Below, one piece after another: positions 26,075 to 31,502 of a stretch of 38,450 nt of DNA. Position numbers and translations under genes: made by a program. The notes beneath the pieces are model-generated. The model ran no database searches. It was not told the origin of the DNA and was given only the letters and a program-made list of their open reading frames with translations. The DNA comes from a virus, in the IMG/VR virus record IMGVR_UViG_3300025872_000134, positions 1 to 38,450 of that record; one strand, 5' to 3'. The stretch's first letter is position 1. Every line of letters begins with the position of its first letter.

Positions 26075-28045
26075 TTAGAGCCATGTGGGTCGCCACTGGC
26101 GGGGTGGTAGTCGGAACCTGGATAGGTTGGGGATGTTGAGGACAGCCATCCAGAGCGACATGACGATGTCGGTTCCGCTTTTCTTTTCACGATGCCATTT
26201 GGTTAGTTCATCTACTGCGGCGAGCGTCTTCCAGTTTCCGCGCATATGGGGGAGACGGATTGCGCCTGTGCGGAAGATGGGTGGGAGTAGGGCTTCAACA
26301 CCTAGTTTTTCGTCTAGTTTGTTTTTAGTGGTGGTGTGAGGTATCACGTTGACACCACGCTTGGATTGCCACTTTCGTACAAAGTCGTGTGCGAGGAGGA
26401 ATCTTTGGGCGGCGTTGATTTCTACGACGTAGTGGGTGATGGGGTATCCGAGTCGTTCGGAGCGGTCTTGCCATTCGTCCATGATGCCTGAGTATTCACC
26501 TGTGCTGGTGTTGTATCCGAGGAGGTCTTCGGCGGTGAGTTTGGTGCGTTCGATGTCGATGACGTGGTACAGGTTGTGTTCGGGTTGGTAGAGAATCCAG
26601 GTGAGCGCCCAGAACATTGTGGGGGATGGGTCGATTGAGACGATGGAGAGGATGGGTTGGGATAGCCCTGGGGGTATTTCTCCGTGGGCGCGTTCATGGT
26701 CAATACATCCGTTGTACAAAACACCGTCCATGCCTTTCCCACCATGAATCCACGTCTTGTCAATCAGATACTTGTCTAGTTCCAAGTCACCTTGCTGATA
26801 CACAACCTCAAAAACATCGGGTTTGTTCTGCTTGATAAACGACAGGTCTTTCCATGATAGGCGTTTCGGGTCTAGGAGAGGTCCGTCTGGATATGGTGGG
26901 GCGTCGAACCTGCGGGATTCTTTCCCTGTGTCCAGTTCTGGGTAGTACGCCTGATAGATGATGTGCTTGTACTTGTAGGATTTGAGGGGTTCAAGCGCGG
27001 CTTGCTGCTCAGGAGTTGAGATATCTGAGCCGTCGTACTCGTCATCATCCATGTCATAAGTGACTTTTGCCAAGCAGTGAGCGTATAGGTCTCCTGGTCC
27101 CAGTCTTTGACCAACCACGGCGAGAAGACCGCCTGGGTCGCATCGTGCTTCTGCCACGTTGTCCCATCGTTCCAGTAACTTGTCACGGGCAACGGAATCA
27201 CGTGAGTTGTCCGGTGATGACACGTCGTCAAATAGGCAGAGGTCAGCGCGGTGACCGATGAATTCCGCTTCAATACCGTACGCACGAACTGTCGGCTCTT
27301 TGTTATCCAGCCCGTTCCCGTCCAACTGTTCCACAACGAATTCATCTGCCCTCCACAAAGCACCCTTATCTGATGGTTTGAACCTGCCGTAGTCAATAGA
27401 CAAACACCCCTTTGCATTTTGCGCCAATCCCTTTGCTACAAGTGCGGGGTCGGGTTCGATAGGCATGGGTCGTTCGAGTGTTTCACGGATGCGGCGGGAG
27501 TACAACTTCGCCATGTTCTGCGAAACAGAACCAATCATGATACGAACACGACGGTCACGAACAATCGCCCATACTGCTACGTCGTGTAGCAAGGTGGACT
27601 TACCAGCACCAGGGGGGACGTTGATGACAACGAATTCTTTTTCTTCTGATTCGAGGAGTTGCACCAGTTGAAGTGCTGCTTCTACCTGCCAGGGTGACGG
27701 TACACGCCCAAGATAGTATTCGCGGAAGAACGCAAAGTCTTCTAATCCGCGTTTTGCTTCCTCACAGAGACGGTCGTGCGCCAAGGCTGAAGGTAGGTCG
27801 ATGGTTTCCATGAAAGCGTTGTACTGGTCACGCTGAACACCACCTTCTTTGGCGCGTTGTTTATGGGCTGTAGCGTCTGCTAGTTCCGCTTTTGCTTGTG
27901 CAGCCTTCGCTTTGGCAAGCCACTTTGAACCAGTGTTCACGTGGATGCCTGCGGTGGCGGACGCTTGTTTGATGGATTGTCCTGCTGCGATGGCAGCGAA
28001 GAACCGCGCTTTGTCTTGTGGCGCTACTTGTCGTGCTGTTCCCAT
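26075..28045 (-). CDS. Terminase large subunit with N-terminal HTH domain
   Basis: This is a 656-residue protein. The ATPase domain has Walker A VPPGAGKS (143-150) and Walker B DLCLFDD (268-274). The C-terminal RNase H-like nuclease has SIVSIDPSP, HYVVEINAAQ and the late Asp of GTDIVMSLWMAVL. The first 50 residues (FFAAIAAGQSIKQASATAGIHVNTGSKWLAKAKA) form a helix-turn-helix resembling small-terminase DNA-binding domains, and no separate small terminase is visible nearby. The protein recognises, cuts and pumps genome concatemers into the head. Gene order terminase-portal is standard. Confidence 0.9.
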   Translation of the reverse strand: MGTARQVAPQDKARFFAAIAAGQSIKQASATAGIHVNTGSKWLAKAKAAQAKAELADATAHKQRAKEGGVQRDQYNAFMETIDLPSALAHDRLCEEAKRGLEDFAFFREYYLGRVPSPWQVEAALQLVQLLESEEKEFVVINVPPGAGKSTLLHDVAVWAIVRDRRVRIMIGSVSQNMAKLYSRRIRETLERPMPIEPDPALVAKGLAQNAKGCLSIDYGRFKPSDKGALWRADEFVVEQLDGNGLDNKEPTVRAYGIEAEFIGHRADLCLFDDVSSPDNSRDSVARDKLLERWDNVAEARCDPGGLLAVVGQRLGPGDLYAHCLAKVTYDMDDDEYDGSDISTPEQQAALEPLKSYKYKHIIYQAYYPELDTGKESRRFDAPPYPDGPLLDPKRLSWKDLSFIKQNKPDVFEVVYQQGDLELDKYLIDKTWIHGGKGMDGVLYNGCIDHERAHGEIPPGLSQPILSIVSIDPSPTMFWALTWILYQPEHNLYHVIDIERTKLTAEDLLGYNTSTGEYSGIMDEWQDRSERLGYPITHYVVEINAAQRFLLAHDFVRKWQSKRGVNVIPHTTTKNKLDEKLGVEALLPPIFRTGAIRLPHMRGNWKTLAAVDELTKWHREKKSGTDIVMSLWMAVLNIPNLSRFRLPPRQWRPTWL

Positions 28046-28061
28046 GACTGGGAGAAGTGTA

Positions 28062-28448
28062 CTACTTCTTCTTCTTGCCCTTATTGTTTGGCATCAAACC
28101 GTACTTGATGGGTGTGACAGTGTTACGGGCTGCTGAAACAACAGACTCTTTCACTGCATCCAATCCTTTACCGATGCCATGAGCAATTTCACCGTAGGTG
28201 ATTTCAGGCATTTTCCCTGTCTTGGGGTCCTTGACGTAGTTGCCACCTTTGAGCCACTTGTCAAGGTTTGACGCCTTGTTACGGTTTGTTGGGTTTTCGT
28301 ACAGGGTGCGCTTGATTGCACCACCTGCGACCATGGCGGCGTGTCCTGCGGTACCAATGGCATGGGTAACGTCGTGGACAATTCCGTCGTTCTTCTTTTT
28401 CTTTGGGCTGACTGACCCGTTGGAACGGGTGTTGCTTTCAGCAGCCAT
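28062..28448 (-). CDS. Lysine-rich head-region protein, 128 aa
   Basis: This product is basic with SPKKKKNDG near the N-terminus, a hydrophobic-helical middle (VTHAIGTAGHAAMVAGGAIKRTLYEN) and an NNKGKKKK end. It is two bases downstream of a second Lys-rich gene and just upstream of the terminase. A DNA-binding or capsid-associated role is suggested by charge only. Confidence 0.6.
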   Translation of the reverse strand: MAAESNTRSNGSVSPKKKKNDGIVHDVTHAIGTAGHAAMVAGGAIKRTLYENPTNRNKASNLDKWLKGGNYVKDPKTGKMPEITYGEIAHGIGKGLDAVKESVVSAARNTVTPIKYGLMPNNKGKKKK

Positions 28449-28450
28449 TA

Positions 28451-28849
28451 CTACTTCTTCTTCTTTTTCATCGGGACAACAGTGACCTGGTCGGTGCGCT
28501 TGCCCTTCGGGGAGGACGACACAATTCCGCGACGTGTCTGTGCGGGGGCGGCGCTACGAGCGCCACTTGCCAACTGACGGTTGTTTTGAGGTCCCACAAT
28601 GTTTGATGTGACCTGGTTGCGGCGGCTCTTAGGCTGTGTGGGGTACATTTCCAGTCCCTTGGCGTTACCAGCAACAACAGACTTTCCGTATGCCTTCGTT
28701 GTTGCTCCCATGCGTGTCTCACCGAAACCGGACTGACCAGCCTTGTCGGTGCGCTTCGGTCCCTTCTTGCTGCTGTTGCTGCTGTCGTCGCCCTGCTTCA
28801 TCGCGGGCTTTGATGCTGCCTTCTTTGCGGTCTTCTTCGCTGCTGCCAT
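28451..28849 (-). CDS. Lysine-rich head-region protein, 132 aa; first leftward gene
   Basis: I chose ATG 28849 (AAGGATTGAAA upstream) over 28903, whose extra 18 residues would run through an inverted repeat. The protein begins MAAAKKTAKKAASK, histone H1-like. The middle holds KGLEMYPTQPKSRRNQVTSNIVGPQNNRQLASGARS, and the end is VVPMKKKKK. It is the first gene of the leftward unit. Its histone-like head and Lys tail suggest DNA compaction or packaging, without proof. Confidence 0.6.
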   Translation of the reverse strand: MAAAKKTAKKAASKPAMKQGDDSSNSSKKGPKRTDKAGQSGFGETRMGATTKAYGKSVVAGNAKGLEMYPTQPKSRRNQVTSNIVGPQNNRQLASGARSAAPAQTRRGIVSSSPKGKRTDQVTVVPMKKKKK

Positions 28850-28861
28850 TTTCAATCCTTG

Positions 28862-28896
28862 TGTCGCACAACTTTTTGTTGTATGTGGTTGCGACA
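28862..28896. promoter_or_regulatory. Nested inverted repeat before the leftward unit
   Basis: Arms TGTCGCA and TGCGACA (7 bp) enclose a second inverted repeat ACAAC-TTTTT-GTTGT. It lies 13 bases upstream of the first leftward start codon, so it is either an operator or a structured 5' leader. No clear -35/-10 pair for the leftward unit was found around it. Confidence 0.5.
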
Positions 28897-28925
28897 ATAA
28901 CATAAATGGGGTTAGGATGTGGGGG

Positions 28926-29114
28926 TTACATAGACGAAGCGGTATGGGCGGGACCGTAAGAACCAGCGACTAAGGCGCAATACATTCAAGCCTCCAAGTA
29001 ACTCCCCGCGTGGGTAACACAGTCTCGACAACTGTGGGTTATGAGGGGGAGAAGTTGCATTACGGCGCAGTTCTTCCTTGTCGGGGCATGGGTTCAACTC
29101 CCATATCTATGCAA
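28926..29114 (+). ncRNA. tRNA-like structure apparently interrupted by a folded insertion
   Basis: The 3' part has a perfect T arm (ATGGG-TTCAACT-CCCAT, 29088-29104) followed directly by ATCTATG. Its partner CATAGAC (six of seven pairs) lies at 28929-28935, at exactly the geometry of an acceptor stem. Next come a possible D stem (GCGG/CCGT), an AAGAAC/GTTCTT helix in the anticodon-stem position and a variable arm TTCC-TTGTC-GGGG. About 100 bases sit where the anticodon loop should be, and they fold: GTAAC-TCCCC/GGGGA-GAA-GTTGC outside, CACAGT-CTCGACA-ACTGTG inside. It is followed 5 bases later by tRNA-Thr. A local alternative is TTGCAT (29055)/ATGCAA (29109). No usable anticodon can be named. 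It may be an intron-bearing tRNA, a decayed tRNA, or a domain of a larger RNA. Confidence 0.4.
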
Positions 29115-29119
29115 CATTT

Positions 29120-29191
29120 GCCGCATTAGCACAACGGTTAGTGCAGTTGCCTTGTAAGCATCTGATGGGGGTTCAATTCCTCCATGCGGCT
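29120..29191 (+). tRNA. tRNA-Thr, anticodon TGT
   Basis: The acceptor stem is perfect (GCCGCAT/ATGCGGC). The D arm is GCAC-AACGGTTA-GTGC. The anticodon arm is GTTGC-CTTGTAA-GCATC with one T-T mismatch and TGT at 29153-29155, which reads ACA codons. The variable loop has four bases. The T arm is GGGGG-TTCAATT-CCTCC. The discriminator is T and CCA is not encoded, as usual in Actinobacteria and their phages. It is 72 bases long and lies in the same direction as the rightward genes. Confidence 0.9.
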
Positions 29192-29199
29192 CAAACATC

Positions 29200-29208
29200 T
29201 GCTATAGT
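29200..29208 (+). promoter_or_regulatory. Extended -10 element after tRNA-Thr
   Basis: TGCTATAGT is an extended -10. It lies within ATCTGCTATAGTG, 13 bases that are nearly repeated at the first rightward promoter (TCTGCTATAGTG, 30018-30030). No -35 is visible. If active it would start a transcript at about 29215, at the edge of the hairpin-rich region. Confidence 0.4.
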
Positions 29209-29211
29209 GCG

Positions 29212-29645
29212 GGTCGCAACAGAGTGAAGCATGGCTGTACCCCAGTTGCACGGGGCGGGGCGTTGAATACACGGGAACGTGGGTTGACCACTCCTGCAAC
29301 CAAGTAACAACTGAGAGATGTTGTTACCCCTGTTGTGTAAGCGGGTGGAGCAGCGTACAGAACGTCATATCTGTGAAAGAAGAATCTTCTCGGTTGTCGG
29401 CTTGAAATATTGGCTACGGCGCGTCCGAACCCTAAACGGGTGAAACGTGTGGGGGGTGCTAACAAGACTTTAGGTTTGAGCGGGTGAAAGATTCTGCTAC
29501 TGGCGCCCTTGTCCTTCGGACTGCGGTTGCCTGCATAGAAGGCATGAGCAAGCAGCACCGTGAACATCCAAGCATGATGTGCTTCTTCTTTCTTTCTTTG
29601 CCAGTTCTTTCTTTCTTCTAGAGCATTGAGACCGCCTACGCGGTC
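29212..29645 (+). ncRNA. Hairpin-rich gene-free region, candidate structured RNA
   Basis: There is no credible gene on either strand. Visible pairings in order: GGTCGCA/TGCAACC (29212/29295, one mismatch) enclosing CCCC-AGTTGCAC-GGGG (29240-29255); GTAACAAC-TGAGAGAT-GTTGTTAC (29304-29327); ACAGA/TCTGT (29357-29374); AGAAG-AAT-CTTCT (29378-29390); ACCC-TAAAC-GGGT (29429-29441); CGGT/ACCG enclosing TGCCT-GCATAGA-AGGCA (29524-29560); GACCGC-CTAC-GCGGTC (29630-29645). The density of stems next to tRNAs recalls the setting of large phage RNAs such as GOLLD, but I cannot match a consensus by eye. The orientation is taken from the tRNAs. Confidence 0.4.
29582..29619 (+). repeat. Polypyrimidine tract with TTCT repeats
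   Basis: Two blocks of C/T-only sequence, built of TTCT units, are separated by GCCAG. The minus strand is therefore a purine tract. It sits between the last TGCCT/AGGCA hairpin and the GACCGC hairpin. It could form a triplex-prone or unwound element; no function is known. Confidence 0.6.
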
Positions 29646-29768
29646 CCCCCAACACCAACCGTAACACAACCGAGACCCACCCAAACAACCACACACCCCC
29701 AAAAGCCAACACACCCACCACCCACAACAACCAAAACCACCACCAACACCAACCACAAACAAGAGTGA
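29646..29768. repeat. A/C-only (strand-asymmetric) tract
   Basis: About 120 bases are almost entirely A and C on the plus strand, with only a few G or T. Motifs such as CCACC, CAACA and ACACC recur irregularly. The plus strand should have no secondary structure and the minus strand is G/T-rich. Such asymmetry can mark an origin, a packaging signal or an unstructured RNA spacer. It contains no real gene; the minus-strand frame through it is a composition artefact. Confidence 0.65.
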
Positions 29769-29837
29769 AACCATCAAAAACCACTAATACATACATACCT
29801 AGAGGGGTGTCAAGGCACATCCCCAGTCACGCTCCGG

Positions 29838-29851
29838 CGAACAAACGTTCG
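29838..29851. promoter_or_regulatory. SOS (LexA) box 1
   Basis: CGAACAAACGTTCG matches the Gram-positive SOS box consensus CGAACRNRYGTTCG at every position. It lies in the gene-free region upstream of the rightward promoters. No LexA-like gene is in the window, so host LexA would be the binder. Confidence 0.65.
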
Positions 29852-29950
29852 TATCCTTGTAACAGCAAACTAACTGGACAATTAGTTGCCACCAACAACC
29901 AAATAGTAAGATGACCCTACTAACGCCTAAGTAGGTTCTGTTTTTTGGGG

Positions 29951-29964
29951 CGAACGGGTGTTCG
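29951..29964. promoter_or_regulatory. SOS (LexA) box 2
   Basis: CGAACGGGTGTTCG fits CGAACRNRYGTTCG. It ends 9 bases upstream of the CRP-like box of the first rightward promoter (29974), so LexA and a CRP-type protein would lie on neighbouring DNA. Confidence 0.6.
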
Positions 29965-29973
29965 GTTTGGTGG

Positions 29974-30029
29974 TGTGACGAATGTCACATGGTGTGAATT
30001 TGCGTTAGGTATGCCTAATCTGCTATAGT
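29974..30029 (+). promoter_or_regulatory. Rightward promoter 1 with CRP-like box and spacer palindrome
   Basis: The box TGTGACGAATGTCACA (29974-29989) is followed after 10 bases by TTGCGT (30000-30005), an 18-base spacer and the extended -10 TGCTATAGT (TATAGT 30024-30029). The palindrome GTTAGGTATGCCTAA (30004-30018) occupies the spacer, where a bound repressor would block polymerase. The -35 is weak, which fits activator dependence. The 23 bases around the box are repeated exactly 99 bp downstream at promoter 2. Confidence 0.6.
30004..30018. promoter_or_regulatory. Palindromic repeat element, copy 1 (operator candidate)
   Basis: GTTAGGTATGCCTAA has TTAGG/CCTAA arms. Its reverse complement TTAGGCATACCTAAC matches copies 2 and 3 at 14 and 12 of 15 positions. 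It lies in the spacer of promoter 1. Confidence 0.55.
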
Positions 30030-30035
30030 GTCGGA

Positions 30036-30069
30036 GTGCTTGCTGTAGTTAGCGGGGTGCTTGCTGTGG
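30036..30069 (+). repeat. Tandem 13-bp direct repeat, 21-bp period
   Basis: GTGCTTGCTGTAG (30036) and GTGCTTGCTGTGG (30057) differ at one base and are two helical turns apart, between promoters 1 and 2. They could be regulator half-sites. Confidence 0.5.
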
Positions 30070-30072
30070 TGG

Positions 30073-30127
30073 TGTGACGAATGTCACATAGGAAAGGCTT
30101 GACATGGTGGGGGGTGTCTGGTAGAGT
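30073..30127 (+). promoter_or_regulatory. Rightward promoter 2 with CRP-like box
   Basis: The box TGTGACGAATGTCACA (30073-30088) is followed after 10 bases by a consensus TTGACA (30099-30104), then 17 bases, then TAGAGT (30122-30127). A transcript would start at about 30134, on or next to an ATG (30135) that opens a 19-codon frame. Confidence 0.7.
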
Positions 30128-30164
30128 GGTACACATGAAGGAACGGGGAGACCCGAACCGACAG

Positions 30165-30219
30165 AGTGACAAAGGTCACACGAAAAGGACTTGACATAGA
30201 GTCTGAACCGTGCTACATT
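30165..30219 (+). promoter_or_regulatory. Rightward promoter 3 with CRP-like box
   Basis: The box AGTGACAAAGGTCACA (30165-30180) is followed after 10 bases by TTGACA (30191-30196), 17 bases, then TACATT (30214-30219). It is the promoter nearest to the first rightward gene. Its leader of about 115 bases contains the parS sequence. Confidence 0.7.
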
Positions 30220-30308
30220 GTCACTACATAGAGAGAGGGACTAGACAGGAACTAGCGAGGAGGGAGAATAGCCCTCCACCCTCTCTACATAGAGAACGGG
30301 AAACAGAC

Positions 30309-30324
30309 TGTTTCACGTGAAACA
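30309..30324. other. parS site (ParB-binding sequence)
   Basis: TGTTTCACGTGAAACA is a perfect 16-bp palindrome and is identical to the widely conserved bacterial chromosomal parS consensus. It lies 19 bases before the first rightward start codon, in the leader of promoter 3. There is no parA or parB gene in the window, so host ParB would be the ligand. I saw no second exact copy when scanning the CACGTG occurrences. Confidence 0.85.
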
Positions 30325-30343
30325 ATAGAGAAAGGAACAGAGA

Positions 30344-30580
30344 GTGTCAGAAAAGACAAGGCGGATTACCAAAGAAGATTGGTACCTAATCGGGTGCGCA
30401 CTTCGGGAACAGTCCGAACTACTGATGAAGTGGGCGAGCAACCATGACTACTCAGAGGCAATGCGCCAAGGGTTCATGGATACGATGGATGCGAACCTTG
30501 ACCTACTCGCCTACGTGGTGAATACGAAAATGTCAGACAAGGACAGATACGGATTCTTCACCGAATTCGTGGATTGGTGA
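30344..30580 (+). CDS. First rightward gene, hypothetical helical protein, 78 aa
   Basis: The start is GTG with AGAAAGGA upstream. The product is all-helical by pattern (KEDWYLIGCALREQSELLMKWASN, then SEAMRQGFMDTMDANLDLLAYVV). It lies directly downstream of parS and three stacked promoters, so it should be among the earliest and strongest expressed genes. I recognise no family. Confidence 0.65.
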   Translation: MSEKTRRITKEDWYLIGCALREQSELLMKWASNHDYSEAMRQGFMDTMDANLDLLAYVVNTKMSDKDRYGFFTEFVDW

Positions 30581-30589
30581 ACAGCCGAA

Positions 30590-30628
30590 ACCGCGCGAGC
30601 GGTCACACGGGAACTAGCCGTCCCGTGT
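30590..30628 (+). promoter_or_regulatory. Tandem hairpins between the first two rightward genes
   Basis: ACCGC-GCGA-GCGGT (GNRA tetraloop, 30590-30603) is followed at once by ACACGGGA-ACTAGCCG-TCCCGTGT (8 perfect pairs, 30605-30628). There is no T tract, so they look more like mRNA processing or stability elements than a terminator, and would allow different levels of the two proteins. Confidence 0.6.
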
Positions 30629-30665
30629 CTGATGAGGCAGGCTAACTAGAAAGGGAATACAACTA

Positions 30666-30866
30666 ATGACACGTAAAGACTATGAGGCTATTGCCTCAGT
30701 AATCCGAAAGCACGTGGAAGGCTACGCCGACATGGGTAGCACAAAGGAGGCGGGGGACAAGCGTCGCGCGCTGGTCATGTTGGCTAGCGAACTGTCGCGG
30801 GAGTTCACGGCAGATAACCCACGGTTTCAGTCCGCCCGATTCATGAAGGCGTGCGGGGCTCTGTAA
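30666..30866 (+). CDS. Small conserved actinophage protein, 66 aa
   Basis: The product MTRKDYEAIASVIRKHVEGYADMG...LVMLASELSREFTADNPRFQSARFMKACG has the helical DYxxIAxVI...F..DNPRF...RF..AC pattern of a small protein frequent in early regions of actinophages and other phages. The ATG follows AGAAAGGGAATACAACTA. Function unknown. Its TAA stop forms the first bases of a repeated palindromic element. Confidence 0.75.
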   Translation: MTRKDYEAIASVIRKHVEGYADMGSTKEAGDKRRALVMLASELSREFTADNPRFQSARFMKACGAL

Positions 30867-30878
30867 GGCATACCTAAC
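30864..30878. promoter_or_regulatory. Palindromic repeat element, copy 2
   Basis: TAAGGCATACCTAAC begins with the stop codon of the 66-residue gene and precedes the next ribosome-binding site. It matches the reverse of copy 1 at 14 of 15 positions. Confidence 0.5.
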
Positions 30879-30898
30879 AAAAAAGAAAGGAAAACATA

Positions 30899-31093
30899 AT
30901 GACTACTTACTACAGAAAAACGTGGGACATAATTGGGTACACATTCCACGCCGACATCTACTGTGAACCGTGTGGGGACACGTTCCCCGACACCGACCCC
31001 GAAGGCAACGCTAAGCACCCTGTGTTCGCGGATGCGGAATTGGACGAAGACACCTATTGCGGAAAATGCGGGGAGCATTGGCAAGGCTGGTAA
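30899..31093 (+). CDS. Two-CxxC zinc-binding small protein, 64 aa
   Basis: MTTYYRKTWDIIGYTFHADIYCEPCGDTFPDTDPEGN...PVFADAELDEDTYCGKCGEHWQGW has CEPCG and CGKCG knuckles, a zinc-ribbon-type protein. WDIIGYTFxADIYC is an N-terminus I know from small phage proteins. The start has AAGAAAGGAAAACATA upstream. A nucleic-acid or host-protein partner is likely but unknown. Confidence 0.75.
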   Translation: MTTYYRKTWDIIGYTFHADIYCEPCGDTFPDTDPEGNAKHPVFADAELDEDTYCGKCGEHWQGW

Positions 31094-31105
31094 GGCGCAC
31101 CTAAC
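31091..31105. promoter_or_regulatory. Palindromic repeat element, copy 3
   Basis: TAAGGCGCACCTAAC again begins with the stop codon of the preceding gene and differs from copy 2 at two positions. It lies 6 bases before the CRP-like box of promoter 4. Confidence 0.5.
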
Positions 31106-31111
31106 AGAGAG

Positions 31112-31156
31112 TGTGACGCAGGTCACATTGACAAACAGTATCAACTGTGATACGGT
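31112..31156 (+). promoter_or_regulatory. Rightward promoter 4 with abutting CRP-like box
   Basis: The box TGTGACGCAGGTCACA (31112-31127) touches the TTGACA -35 (31128-31133). A 17-base spacer and TACGGT (31151-31156) follow. The box is one helical turn closer than in the other cassettes. It drives the 70-residue gene and probably the ArdA-like gene. Confidence 0.65.
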
Positions 31157-31184
31157 ACAAGTACCAACAAGAAAGGGAAAGACA

Positions 31185-31397
31185 ATGGACATACAGACAG
31201 CAGAGGATGTGACGCCAGAGTGCCTGACCGAAGCAGAACAAATCTTCTGCGACTGGTTTGACAACGGTGACGAACCGATTGACTGGGAACGATTCTGGGA
31301 CAGACTGGAAACCGTGGGGTACACCGTGACCGACATGGACTCACCCGCTTGTCGCAAGATTCAGAGGCACGTCCGTAAGTTCAGGTCAGAGTCCTGA
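31185..31397 (+). CDS. Acidic small protein, 70 aa
   Basis: The ATG at 31185 follows AGAAAGGGAAAGACA, which decides it over a longer frame opening at 30933. The product (TEAEQIFCDWFDNGDEPIDWERFWDRLETVGYTVTDMDSPACRKIQRHVRKF) is acidic in the first two thirds and basic at the end, probably helical. I recognise no function. Confidence 0.7.
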   Translation: MDIQTAEDVTPECLTEAEQIFCDWFDNGDEPIDWERFWDRLETVGYTVTDMDSPACRKIQRHVRKFRSES

Positions 31398-31430
31398 CAC
31401 AGAAACAGGGTGACAAGCAGACAGACAGGT
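31382..31430 (+). repeat. Imperfect 15-bp repeats forming small hairpins
   Basis: CAGGTCAGAGTCCTG (31382 on) and CAGGTGCGAGTCCTG (about 31426 on) match at 13 of 15 positions, and each has CAGG/CCTG arms. The first contains part of the upstream stop codon. The second resembles a tRNA T arm followed by CCACCCACCA, but no matching 5' acceptor strand exists, so it is not called a tRNA. Confidence 0.4.
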
Positions 31431-31502
31431 GCGAGTCCTGTCCACCCACCATGCCGACCAGAACGGGAGGCAGTAGCAAACTCCGAAGGGGAGAAACAAA
31501 CA

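Noticed and set aside
28926-29114. tmRNA
   Set aside because: Acceptor stem lacks the G-U pair needed for alanine charging, no plausible tag ending in ALAA-like residues, and too short.
29202-29820. Minus-strand frames rich in Gly, Val, Cys and Trp through the A/C tract
   Set aside because: Composition artefact of the G/T-rich strand; no ribosome-binding site, and it opposes the tRNA and structured region.
30004-30018. DtxR/IdeR iron box
   Set aside because: TTAGG and CCTAA arms are 4 bases apart, whereas the iron-box palindrome needs a longer 19-bp arrangement.
31411-31458. tRNA 3' half with T-arm-like ACAGG-TGCGAGT-CCTGT and CCACCCACCA
   Set aside because: No matching 5' acceptor strand, D arm or anticodon arm upstream; more likely one of two short hairpin repeats.
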